A stretch of 5,696 nucleotides of DNA from SIG673 sp045653945 (lineage in GTDB: Bacteria > Bacillota > Clostridia > Oscillospirales > CAG-272), in assembly GCA_045653945.1 (NCBI GenBank), contig JAZOML010000041.1:1-5696 (forward strand), in the 5' to 3' direction. Made by a program: the position numbers and the translations under genes. Under the pieces are notes generated by a model. That model did no database searches. It worked only from the letters and a program-made list of their open reading frames with translations, and had not been told where the DNA came from. This document shows, in pieces, positions 1 through 5,696 of this stretch; within the stretch, counting starts at the first letter, position 1, and each line of letters begins with the position of its first letter.

Positions 1-744
1 AGCACCCCAAGCAACGTTACCAAAGCCGGAGATTGCAAAGGTCTTGCCCTTTATATCGTCGCCGAAGTGCTTAAGCATCTCAACGGTGTAGTAAACTGCG
101 CCGTAGCCGGTTGCCTCGGGACGGATAAGAGAACCACCGTAGGGAATACCCTTACCGGTAAGAACTCCCGTGAACTCGTCGCGGAGTCTCTTGTACTGAC
201 CGAAGAGGTATCCGATTTCTCTTGCGCCAACTCCGATATCACCTGCGGGAACGTCGGTGTCTGCGCCGATGTACTTCTGAAGCTCGGTCATAAAGCTCTG
301 GCAGAAGCGCATAACCTCGCCGTTGGACTTGCCCTGAGGGTCAAAGTCAGAGCCACCCTTACCGCCGCCCATAGGGAGCGAGGTGAGAGAGTTCTTGAAG
401 GTCTGCTCAAAGCCAAGGAACTTGATAATGGACTCATTTACAGAGGGGTGGAAACGAAGACCGCCCTTGTAAGGACCGATTGCGCTGTTGAACTGGATAC
501 GGAAACCGCGATTAACCTGAACCTTGCCGCTATCGTCAACCCACGGAACACGGAATTTGATGATTCTTTCGGGCTCAACCATACGCTCGATAACACCGCT
601 CTCGATGTATTCGGGGCTCTGCTCAAGAACGGGCTCGATGGACTCGAGAACCTCTTTTACTGTCTGGTGGAACTCAGGCTCGCCTGCGTTTCTCTTGATT
701 ACCTTATCCATAAGGTCGTTAAGATACTGAATTCTGAAACTCAT
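1..744 (-). CDS. gdhA: Glutamate dehydrogenase, N-terminal 248 residues (partial, runs off the left edge)
   Basis: Hexameric glutamate dehydrogenase interconverts 2-oxoglutarate plus ammonia and L-glutamate in the cytoplasm, linking carbon and nitrogen metabolism. The minus-strand reading frame is open from ATG at 744-742 to the window edge. It shows the substrate and catalytic signatures in order: VEPERIIKFRVPW (57-68), IGPYKGGLRFHPS with Lys93, FEQTFKNSL with Lys117, PMGGGKGGSDFDP with catalytic Lys129, VPAGDIGVGAREIG with Asp169, GGSLIRPEATGYG, and the start of the dinucleotide fold at SGFGNVAWGA (239-248). These Lys/Asp residues match K89, K113, K125 and D165 of the C. symbiosum enzyme (recalled alignment). 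About 200 C-terminal residues, including most of the coenzyme domain, lie outside, so NAD versus NADP preference cannot be decided. The start is supported by AGGAAGG at 760-754, nine bases upstream. It has its own promoter and is not obviously in an operon with spoIIE. Confidence 0.97.
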   Translation of the reverse strand, partial: MSFRIQYLNDLMDKVIKRNAGEPEFHQTVKEVLESIEPVLEQSPEYIESGVIERMVEPERIIKFRVPWVDDSGKVQVNRGFRIQFNSAIGPYKGGLRFHPSVNESIIKFLGFEQTFKNSLTSLPMGGGKGGSDFDPQGKSNGEVMRFCQSFMTELQKYIGADTDVPAGDIGVGAREIGYLFGQYKRLRDEFTGVLTGKGIPYGGSLIRPEATGYGAVYYTVEMLKHFGDDIKGKTFAISGFGNVAWGA

Positions 745-775
745 TGGAATTTACCTTCCTATAATAAAATTTGCT

Positions 776-797
776 GTATAAAATTGTATTTATACAA
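776..797. repeat. Overlapping AT-rich inverted repeats in the gdhA leader
   Basis: Two palindromes share bases just downstream of the predicted gdhA transcription start. One is TTGTAT-TT-ATACAA at 784-797. The other is GTATAAA (776-782) pairing with TTTATAC (789-795) across a 6-base loop. Their position, between promoter and ribosome binding site, would suit a repressor operator or a weak 5' hairpin. The arms do not fit the spacing of an ArgR box, and I recognise no regulator. In such AT-rich DNA, chance is a real alternative. Confidence 0.35.
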
Positions 798-808
798 CTG
801 ACTTTATT

Positions 809-837
809 ATTATAATAAAAACCAAGAATTTTGTCAA
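809..837 (-). promoter_or_regulatory. Sigma-A promoter of gdhA
   Basis: Read on the minus strand, a perfect -35 hexamer TTGACA (837-832) and a perfect -10 hexamer TATAAT (814-809) are separated by exactly 17 bp. The expected start of transcription is near 802, giving a leader of about 58 nt before the gdhA ATG at 744. Perfect hexamers suggest a strong basal promoter, so gdhA is probably transcribed independently of spoIIE upstream. Confidence 0.85.
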
Positions 838-849
838 TACTTAGATATT

Positions 850-886
850 AAAAAATGCATATTTATTGCTTATATTTTCAATAAAT
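850..886 (-). terminator. Weak terminator-like hairpin after spoIIE
   Basis: On the minus strand an 8-bp stem ATTTATTG (886-879) / CAATAAAT (868-861) with a 10-base loop is followed, after five bases, by six T residues (855-850). It lies 17 bp beyond the spoIIE stop and just upstream of the gdhA promoter, the expected place for a terminator. The stem contains only one G-C pair, so it would be inefficient; some read-through into gdhA is possible. Confidence 0.3.
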
Positions 887-902
887 TTTCGTTATACCGT
901 TT

Positions 903-3245
903 TTATGCAGACTTTATTTTTATAACAAGTGCGCTCATATCGTCGCTCTTACCCTTTATTTCCTTAGCTTTGGATATTATTCGATTTGCAAGAGAATTTA
1001 AGTCAAGGCTTCCCTCAATTCCGATAAGGTCTGGAAGCTGCATTTTATCGTCAATACCGTCGGCAATACCGTCGCTGACCATAATTACGGTGTCGCCCTC
1101 TTGCAAATTAAAGGTAAGCTGCTCGGAGGGAGTATCGGAGGCTATGCCTATCGGCATACTACTTGCGCTGCAACAGTAAACACTACCGTTTCGCAGGACG
1201 TATGATGCGGCGGCGTGATTTTTTATAACTGAGGCTTGACCGCTTATAAGGTCAAGCTTCATTAAATCGACGGTTGAAAAGCACTCGTCGCAAAGGTCGG
1301 TAAGAGTTTGCCCTGCTAAATGCACTGCAAGAGCGGTATCAATACCCGAAAGGGCAAGATATTTTATAAGCTCGGCGGTTATAGCGCTACTTTTTCCTGC
1401 CGCCTCGCCGCTTCCCATACCGTCAGAGATAAGCGCATAAAAATTGTCGGTGCTATCATCAAAGGTTATCACCGTATCGCCGCAAAAGTCCTCGCCGTCC
1501 TTTAAAGAGGAAGCAAGTGCGACCTCGGTTTTCAAGGCTCTTGTTGGCATAAAGCTTATCGGCGCAAAGGGGGTATTGGGGGAGCTTGGCTCACCGTACG
1601 CAAAACCGAAAATATCCTTTAATCCCTTTTGAATTTTGTCAAGGACTTTGTTTACTTTAACAATATCTGCACCGTATAGGCAAACCTTTTTTCGTTTGCT
1701 TCCTACAACGGATATTCCTGCAAAGCTTACACCACAGGTGTATAAAAGTGAGGAAACCTTTTTTTCTGCTATGGTATCAAAGACAAGCTCGTTTTCTGCC
1801 TTGCTTCCAAGATTTGAAATTATATCTGCAACGGCAGTGTAGTCGAGCATTGGAGGTGGCGTGGGTGAAAATTCCTTTGATTTTTCGGCAGCAACAAGAT
1901 TTGAGGTGATTTCGTTAAGCTCTCGCAGGCGTATGCATTGTGCAAGTAAATAAGGAGGAATACTTTCGCTTGTATTTTTGTTTGTTTTTCTTATTGCAAG
2001 GTCAAGTAGGGCATCCTTCGTTATTATTTTGTTTGTATCAAGACAAACCGGACTCATAGGACATTTTTCGCATAAAGCACCGCATACGTTATCGACAATT
2101 TTTTTTGCATCTATGTTGTTTTTAATAAAGGATGTGCTTATTGCGTTTATTCCCTCGTTTACTGCTCTCAAGTTTTTTGCGGCATTTTGAGTGGCTGTAA
2201 TGAATGAGATTTCTTCAATCAAATGCCTTGCATTTTCAGAAAAGCTCTCGGCATAAAAGGCGTCGCTTGTAGGAAACGGAAAGCCTGAGGGTAAAAAGGA
2301 ATATCTTAAAACGGGTGAGGTTATCGCACAAGCCATAACAGTTTCGGGGACAATGGTAGCAAGAGCGGTTGCGCCACCGACGATTATAAAGTAAACGCAG
2401 GATATAGCACAAGAAATACCGCAGGCGCTATATGCACCGAGCGAGAAGATAAGCGCACACGCACCGCCAAGCAGCGAAAAGCCGATAAAATAAGAGGGAG
2501 AAGCAATATAACCGAGCAAAGCACCGTAAATAAGTCCTCGTGTAAGCCCACCGTGTTTTGCTATTGAGAGTGTAAAAAATACACACAGCAGAATATCTAT
2601 CTTAAAAAAGGCGAATCGAATTTCCGATGCACATATTACGGAAACCGAAAAAATGAATAGCATTGAACATTCGTATAAAAATCTTTGCCACCTGCTTTCG
2701 CTGCGTTTTGCATAATAAATTGAAAAAATCAGTGTCAAAAAAGGTGTCAATATTAGTGTGAAAAGAACAGTTTGTGAGGTACTTACATCAATACCGCTTA
2801 GTGCCAGAAAAATACCGCACTGTATAAAGCACATAACGGCACTGATAGCAAGTTTACAAATTATTGTTTCACTGAAAATTCCTTCCGATATGCCTGCCCC
2901 GATACTTTTTGAGCTTGTTATAATTCTGAAAATGAATATAAATGTCAGTGCGAGCATTCGAGCGACACTCATTTTGCCAAAATATACACTTCCAAGCACA
3001 CACCCAACGTAAACAAATGGGGTGTATGCCCCCGCCGAGCAAAGCAGAGCGTCAGAGAAGGGGGCTCCAATGTTTGAGTATGGGAGCTTTCCGCCTGTAA
3101 GTAAAAATGCAAGTGCACCGAAAAATGCCGCCAAAGTCGGCATAAGAAGTCTTTGACGTTTGCTTTTTCCCGAGAGGGCAAGGTCGATAGCATCTCTGCA
3201 TTTGCCGTAAATTCCGTTGATTGGATTTTTCTTTTCATTTGTCAT
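903..3245 (-). CDS. spoIIE: Stage II sporulation protein E, membrane-bound PP2C-type serine phosphatase
   Basis: In B. subtilis SpoIIE dephosphorylates the anti-anti-sigma factor SpoIIAA-P, releasing sigma-F in the forespore, and it binds FtsZ at the polar septum. Numbering here is for the 780-residue product starting at 3245. A short cytosolic head is followed by about ten hydrophobic segments (roughly 34-300), then a soluble linker with a cysteine cluster (C388, C392, C395, C401). The C-terminal phosphatase domain (about 575-780) carries GEDFCGD with Asp590, ISDGMGSGEAA with Asp608, FSTVDLMKLDL, SMPIGIA, VSDGIADG with Asp725, and SDDMSALVI with Asp768/769. These are the metal-binding acidic residues and glycines of the SpoIIE/PP2C fold. 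Length is close to the roughly 827 residues of the B. subtilis protein, mainly lacking its tail after the fold. An in-frame ATG at 3266 would add seven residues but has no upstream Shine-Dalgarno. The gene stands alone, divergent from dnaJ. Confidence 0.96.
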   Translation of the reverse strand: MTNEKKNPINGIYGKCRDAIDLALSGKSKRQRLLMPTLAAFFGALAFLLTGGKLPYSNIGAPFSDALLCSAGAYTPFVYVGCVLGSVYFGKMSVARMLALTFIFIFRIITSSKSIGAGISEGIFSETIICKLAISAVMCFIQCGIFLALSGIDVSTSQTVLFTLILTPFLTLIFSIYYAKRSESRWQRFLYECSMLFIFSVSVICASEIRFAFFKIDILLCVFFTLSIAKHGGLTRGLIYGALLGYIASPSYFIGFSLLGGACALIFSLGAYSACGISCAISCVYFIIVGGATALATIVPETVMACAITSPVLRYSFLPSGFPFPTSDAFYAESFSENARHLIEEISFITATQNAAKNLRAVNEGINAISTSFIKNNIDAKKIVDNVCGALCEKCPMSPVCLDTNKIITKDALLDLAIRKTNKNTSESIPPYLLAQCIRLRELNEITSNLVAAEKSKEFSPTPPPMLDYTAVADIISNLGSKAENELVFDTIAEKKVSSLLYTCGVSFAGISVVGSKRKKVCLYGADIVKVNKVLDKIQKGLKDIFGFAYGEPSSPNTPFAPISFMPTRALKTEVALASSLKDGEDFCGDTVITFDDSTDNFYALISDGMGSGEAAGKSSAITAELIKYLALSGIDTALAVHLAGQTLTDLCDECFSTVDLMKLDLISGQASVIKNHAAASYVLRNGSVYCCSASSMPIGIASDTPSEQLTFNLQEGDTVIMVSDGIADGIDDKMQLPDLIGIEGSLDLNSLANRIISKAKEIKGKSDDMSALVIKIKSA

Positions 3246-3255
3246 AGCTATTATA

Positions 3256-3263
3256 CTTCCTTT
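3256..3263 (-). promoter_or_regulatory. Ribosome binding site that decides the spoIIE start
   Basis: AAAGGAAG (3263-3256 on the minus strand) sits 10 bases before ATG at 3245 and overlaps the alternative ATG at 3266. Because the alternative codon has no purine-rich site of its own upstream, translation most likely starts at 3245 with the sequence MTNEKKNP. Confidence 0.7.
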
Positions 3264-3300
3264 CATATCTATGGTAATATTTTACAGCACGTCTTATGAG

Positions 3301-3325
3301 AAAAAGATAAAATAGCGTCGGCTAT
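3301..3325 (-). other. Short hairpin plus U-rich tract in the presumed spoIIE leader
   Basis: On the minus strand ATAGC (3325-3321) and GCTAT (3316-3312) form a 5-bp stem with a CGAC loop, followed directly by TTTATCTTTTT (3311-3301). This looks like a small intrinsic terminator or attenuator lying between the upstream promoter candidate and the spoIIE start. The stem is short, so efficient termination is doubtful, and no antiterminator pairing was recognised. Confidence 0.2.
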
Positions 3326-3361
3326 AGCGAGTAGTATTTTGGATTTTAGTGAGTTTTTTAC

Positions 3362-3394
3362 ATAAAAAATGAGTTTTTTTGTAGGAAATGTCAA
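3362..3394 (-). promoter_or_regulatory. Candidate long-spacer promoter for spoIIE
   Basis: The minus strand carries a perfect -35 hexamer TTGACA (3394-3389). At a normal 17-bp spacing there is only CATTTT, but 21 bp downstream lies TTTTAT (3367-3362), 4/6 to the -10 consensus. The Spo0A-activated B. subtilis spoIIE and spoIIG promoters are known for sigma-A hexamers separated by 21-22 bp, so the geometry fits the gene. A sequence resembling a Spo0A box (CTCGTCT, 5/7 to TTCGNCA) abuts and overlaps the -35. No perfect Spo0A box was seen, and the -10 lacks its key second-position A. Confidence 0.35.
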
Positions 3395-3399
3395 GACGA

Positions 3400-3481
3400 G
3401 TGAAAAGTTAACAAAAAATTCGTTTATTTTTTGTGGAAAATATAGTAAAATAGTTAGTACTTATGTGAAAATTAACTTTCA
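3400..3481. repeat. Paired GTGAAAA-TTAAC motifs upstream of dnaJ
   Basis: GTGAAAAGTTAAC (3400-3412) and GTGAAAATTAAC (3465-3476) are near-identical direct repeats, differing by one inserted base. The second is also part of a 16-bp imperfect palindrome TGAAAATTAACTTTCA (3466-3481) with one mismatched pair. They flank the dnaJ promoter candidate, as regulator sites might, but match no operator I know. In particular they are not CIRCE (TTAGCACTC-N9-GAGTGCTAA). Confidence 0.25.
3446..3451 (+). promoter_or_regulatory. Possible -10 element for dnaJ-prmA
   Basis: TAAAAT follows TATAG in a sequence context like that of the promoter at the right end of the window (ATAG-TAAAATA versus ATAGTG-TAAAATA). 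The -35 at 17 bp would be TTTATT (3423-3428), only 3/6 to consensus, so the assignment is weak. Transcription would start near 3458, leaving a leader of about 70 nt before the dnaJ ATG. Confidence 0.3.
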
Positions 3482-3526
3482 GAGCAATAGGCTTTGCAGT
3501 TTATAATTTCGAAAGGAACGGTCAAA

Positions 3527-4669
3527 ATGGCTGATAAAAGAGATTATTACGAGGTTCTGGGTGTAGATAAATCTGCAGATGACGATAAGATAAAAAAGGC
3601 TTACCGCCAAATGGCTAAGAAGTATCACCCTGATATGAATCCGGGAGATAAGGAGGCAGAGGCGAAGTTTAAAGAGGTAAACGAAGCTTACGCAGTGCTT
3701 AGCGACCCCGATAAAAAGCGTATATATGACCAATACGGGCACGACGGACTTGACGGTACGGCGGGCGGTGGCTTTAACGGATTTGATGGGTTTGACGGCT
3801 TTGGCGGTGGCTTTGGCGATATATTCAGCAGTTTTTTCGGTGGAGGGCGTTCCTCGTCTGAGCGTCGCAATACTCCAAGAAAGGGCGAGGATATAACCTA
3901 TCGCATCAGCATAACGCTTGAGGAGTCAGCATTCGGCTGTACAAAGACCGTTGAATACAAAAGAATAGAGACCTGCTCCGATTGTAGCGGCAAGGGCGCA
4001 AAAAAATCATCCGACATACAGTCCTGCTCTCGCTGTAAGGGTACGGGTAACGTAACGGTAACCCAAAGAACGTTATTCGGTATGATGCAGTCGCAGCAAA
4101 CCTGTCCAACCTGTCGCGGACGCGGTAAGATTATCAATAACCCCTGCGGTAACTGCAAGGGTACGGGTAACGTAAAGATACTTAAAAAGCTTGAGGTAAA
4201 TATTCCCGCTGGTATTGATGATGGCGGAAGAATTTGTCTTAGAGGTCAGGGTAACGCAGGTGTAAACGGTGGCTCATACGGAGATTTATACATTATAATT
4301 TCGCTCAAGGCTCACGAAATATTTGATAGAAACGGCAATGACCTTTATTGCGAGGTGCCTGTTTCCTATCCCGAGCTTTGCCTAGGCGCTGAAATCGACG
4401 TTCCCACGCTTTCGGGCATAGAAAAGTATAGAATTCCCGAGGGAACGCAAAGCGGAACAAAATTTGCTATTAAAAATAAGGGCGTTGTTTACTACAATAC
4501 CAAAAACTATGGAACACTGTATTTTACGGTAGTTATGGAAACCCCGAAAAACCTCACTCAGGAGGCAAAGGAGGCGCTGCGTAAATTTGATCAGCAGTGC
4601 AAAATTTCAAACTACGCAAAGAAACAAAAATTTATTGAGAAAATAGCAAATCTGTTTAAAAAGAAATAA
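3527..4669 (+). CDS. dnaJ: Chaperone protein DnaJ (type I Hsp40)
   Basis: DnaJ delivers unfolded clients to DnaK and stimulates its ATPase in the cytoplasm. The 380-residue product has all class A parts. The J domain spans about 5-70, with the DnaK-contacting HPD at 34-36. The Gly/Phe linker spans about 72-108 and contains GDIFSSFFGGG. The zinc domain has four CxxCxGxG repeats: C150/C153, C167/C170, C193/C196 and C207/C210. The two C-terminal substrate domains follow, with VNIPAGIDDG (224-233) and RIPEGTQSGTKF (302-313). The usual late GxGD motif is replaced by YYNTKNYGTLYF (322-333), a divergence near the end of the second beta domain. Start ATG 3527 is supported by AAAGGAA at 3512-3518; a TTG at 3494 would add 11 unsupported residues. 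It is the first gene of a transcript with prmA, 15 bp downstream; hrcA, grpE and dnaK, its usual partners, are not upstream. Confidence 0.97.
   Translation: MADKRDYYEVLGVDKSADDDKIKKAYRQMAKKYHPDMNPGDKEAEAKFKEVNEAYAVLSDPDKKRIYDQYGHDGLDGTAGGGFNGFDGFDGFGGGFGDIFSSFFGGGRSSSERRNTPRKGEDITYRISITLEESAFGCTKTVEYKRIETCSDCSGKGAKKSSDIQSCSRCKGTGNVTVTQRTLFGMMQSQQTCPTCRGRGKIINNPCGNCKGTGNVKILKKLEVNIPAGIDDGGRICLRGQGNAGVNGGSYGDLYIIISLKAHEIFDRNGNDLYCEVPVSYPELCLGAEIDVPTLSGIEKYRIPEGTQSGTKFAIKNKGVVYYNTKNYGTLYFTVVMETPKNLTQEAKEALRKFDQQCKISNYAKKQKFIEKIANLFKKK
4037..4175 (+). repeat. 19-bp exact direct repeat within the dnaJ zinc domain
   Basis: aagggtacgggtaacgtaa occurs at 4037-4055 and again at 4157-4175, exactly 120 bp apart. 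Both copies encode KGTGNV after CxxC, in zinc repeats two (171-176) and four (211-216). The protein motif is expected to repeat, but identical codons at every position go beyond that need. Surrounding bases differ. Confidence 0.9.
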
Positions 4670-4684
4670 TAAGGAAGAAAAAAT

Positions 4685-5599
4685 ATGGCTTGGACTCAAA
4701 TCAGAGTTGAGTGTAATCTTTGCGACCTTGATACCGTAACGGCTGTTATGAGTATGGTTGATAACGGTCTTATGATTGAAGATTACAGCGACGTAACCGA
4801 GGGACTTAACGCCATTTACGGCGAGCTTCTTGATGAGGAAATCAAGAATAAGGACAAAAATAAAGCGGCGGTATCCGTATATCTCGGAGAGGATAGAAAC
4901 ACTCCCGAAATTCTTGCGGAGCTTAAGGTTAAATTTTCATCTCTTAGCATCGACGTTAAAATAGAAACGCTCGGATTAAACGAAGAGGATTGGGCAAACT
5001 GCTGGAAAAAATATTACAAGCCGATTCATATCGGCAAAAACGTTGCTATCGTTCCTATGTGGGAGGAGTACGATGCAATGCCGGGCGAGGTTATTGTAAA
5101 AATGGACCCCGGTATGGCGTTTGGCACAGGAACTCACGAAACGACGGCGCTTTGCGCAGAGCTTATCGAAAAGTACCTTCCAAAGGGCGCAAGAGCGCTT
5201 GACGTCGGAACGGGTAGCGGAATTTTGGCTATCCTTGCCTCAAAGCTTGGTGCAAAGGAAATTGAGGCGCTTGATATTGATGCAAACGCAGTCGGCGTCG
5301 CTATTGAAAACTGCAAAATGAACGGCGTTTCTAACGTTACCTGTCGGCAAAGCGACCTTATTCGCTCGGCTCAGGGTAAATATGACTTTATAAGCGCTAA
5401 CATTGTTGCTGAAATTATTATTAGGATGTCGGAAAACGTAGGGGATTTCCTTGTAGATGACGGTATTCTTGTAGTATCGGGTATAATCGAGCCACAGGCC
5501 GAGCAGGTAGTTGCGGCATTCGATAAAAAAGGCTTCGTGCTGATAGATAAACTTGATAAAAACGATTGGAACGCATTTGTTTTCAAAAAAAGAGGTTAA
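4685..5599 (+). CDS. prmA: Ribosomal protein L11 methyltransferase
   Basis: PrmA uses S-adenosylmethionine to methylate amino groups (N-terminus and lysines) of ribosomal protein L11. The 304-residue product has an N-terminal substrate-recognition domain (about 1-95) and a linker with WANCWKKYYKPIHIG (103-117). A Rossmann-type methyltransferase domain follows: the family signature DPGMAFGTGTHETT (141-154), SAM-binding motif I ALDVGTGSGILAI (171-183), the acidic LDIDANAV (196-203), ISANIVAEII (236-245) in the catalytic motif position, and SGII (265-268). Length matches the family (about 300-315). AAGGAAG at 4671-4677, seven bases before the ATG, supports the start. It follows dnaJ by 15 bp with no promoter or terminator between, the conserved Firmicute dnaJ-prmA order, so co-transcription is very likely. 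The methyltransferase for 16S rRNA (rsmE) that often follows is not within the 97 bases left. Confidence 0.96.
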   Translation: MAWTQIRVECNLCDLDTVTAVMSMVDNGLMIEDYSDVTEGLNAIYGELLDEEIKNKDKNKAAVSVYLGEDRNTPEILAELKVKFSSLSIDVKIETLGLNEEDWANCWKKYYKPIHIGKNVAIVPMWEEYDAMPGEVIVKMDPGMAFGTGTHETTALCAELIEKYLPKGARALDVGTGSGILAILASKLGAKEIEALDIDANAVGVAIENCKMNGVSNVTCRQSDLIRSAQGKYDFISANIVAEIIIRMSENVGDFLVDDGILVVSGIIEPQAEQVVAAFDKKGFVLIDKLDKNDWNAFVFKKRG

Positions 5600-5653
5600 C
5601 TTTTACCGTCAACTTTTACAAAAAAAGTTTGAAAATTTATTTAATTTTTCAAA
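5598..5653. repeat. Short direct and inverted repeats after prmA
   Basis: AACTTTTAC is repeated at 5598-5606 (overlapping the prmA stop) and 5611-5619. The second copy supplies AACTTTT (5611-5617), which can pair with AAAAGTT (5623-5629) over a 5-base loop. Next, TTTGAAAA (5628-5635) can pair with TTTTCAAA (5646-5653). Both stems are AT-rich and neither is followed by a T-run on the plus strand. They may be a poor terminator or part of a dispersed intergenic element; I cannot tell which. Confidence 0.4.
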
Positions 5654-5659
5654 AACCTA

Positions 5660-5688
5660 TTGAAAAATTACAAAAAATAGTGTAAAAT
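5660..5688 (+). promoter_or_regulatory. Sigma-A promoter reading out of the right edge
   Basis: TTGAAA (5660-5665, 5/6 to the -35 consensus) and TAAAAT (5683-5688, 5/6 to the -10 consensus) are separated by 17 bp. Transcription would start near 5695, at the window edge. It implies that a plus-strand gene follows with its own promoter rather than being solely a third member of the dnaJ-prmA operon. Confidence 0.7.
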
Positions 5689-5696
5689 AATATCAA

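Noticed and set aside
67..801. A 244-codon plus-strand open frame.
   Set aside because: It lies antisense to gdhA, whose minus-strand translation is unmistakable. The frame is open because of gdhA codon usage, its translation resembles no family, and it has no Shine-Dalgarno.
2969..3238. An 89-codon minus-strand open frame inside spoIIE.
   Set aside because: It overlaps the spoIIE membrane domain in another frame, has no ribosome binding site and no recognisable product.
3243..3266. Starting spoIIE at the ATG at 3266.
   Set aside because: The purine-rich site lies downstream of that codon and correctly spaced for the ATG at 3245; the extra seven residues are not supported.
3502..3507. Perfect TATAAT just before dnaJ.
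   Set aside because: A start from it would fall near 3514, inside the dnaJ Shine-Dalgarno, and there is no -35 at 16-19 bp.
3520..3526. GGTCAAA, a half CtsR heptad, directly before the dnaJ ATG.
   Set aside because: CtsR sites are tandem heptads; the next heptad position (GCTGATA) matches only 4/7 and lies in the coding sequence. A single 7-mer is weak evidence.
3246..3526. A CIRCE element for HrcA control of dnaJ.
   Set aside because: Neither TTAGCACTC nor its inverted partner occurs; GTTAGTACTT at 3453-3462 has only partial likeness and no second arm.
3479..3742. An 87-codon minus-strand open frame across the dnaJ start.
   Set aside because: It is antisense to the conserved J domain, lacks a start signal and is a codon-usage shadow.

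Overview
The window looks like chromosomal DNA from a low-to-moderate GC, endospore-forming Firmicute of class Clostridia. A gut Oscillospiraceae/Ruminococcaceae-type organism is my best guess. The evidence is a full-length SpoIIE, strong AGGAAG-type Shine-Dalgarno sites, AT-rich spacers with TTGACA/TAAAAT-type promoters, and a GdhA that resembles Clostridium symbiosum glutamate dehydrogenase from memory. I see no mobile element, CRISPR array, tRNA or rRNA.

Layout: (1) 1-744, minus strand: the first 248 codons of gdhA, cut by the window edge, with its own near-consensus sigma-A promoter at 809-837. (2) 745-902: AT-rich spacer holding the gdhA leader and promoter, and a weak terminator-like hairpin after spoIIE. 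(3) 903-3245, minus strand: spoIIE, the membrane-bound PP2C-type phosphatase that triggers sigma-F in the forespore. (4) 3246-3526: a 281-bp divergent intergenic region with a long-spacer promoter candidate for spoIIE, a weak promoter candidate for dnaJ and small repeats. (5) 3527-4669, plus strand: dnaJ. (6) 4685-5599, plus strand: prmA, 15 bp after dnaJ and almost certainly co-transcribed. (7) 5600-5696: no gene; short repeats and a good promoter pointing out of the window.

The genes cover nitrogen assimilation (gdhA), sporulation commitment (spoIIE), protein folding (dnaJ) and ribosomal protein methylation (prmA). dnaJ-prmA is the tail of the usual Firmicute hrcA-grpE-dnaK-dnaJ-prmA cluster, here detached from dnaK and placed divergently from spoIIE, with no CIRCE element visible. 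That rearrangement, the spoIIE promoter geometry and a 19-bp exact repeat within dnaJ are the points most worth a second look. I did not find an undescribed system; this is mostly an ordinary housekeeping region.
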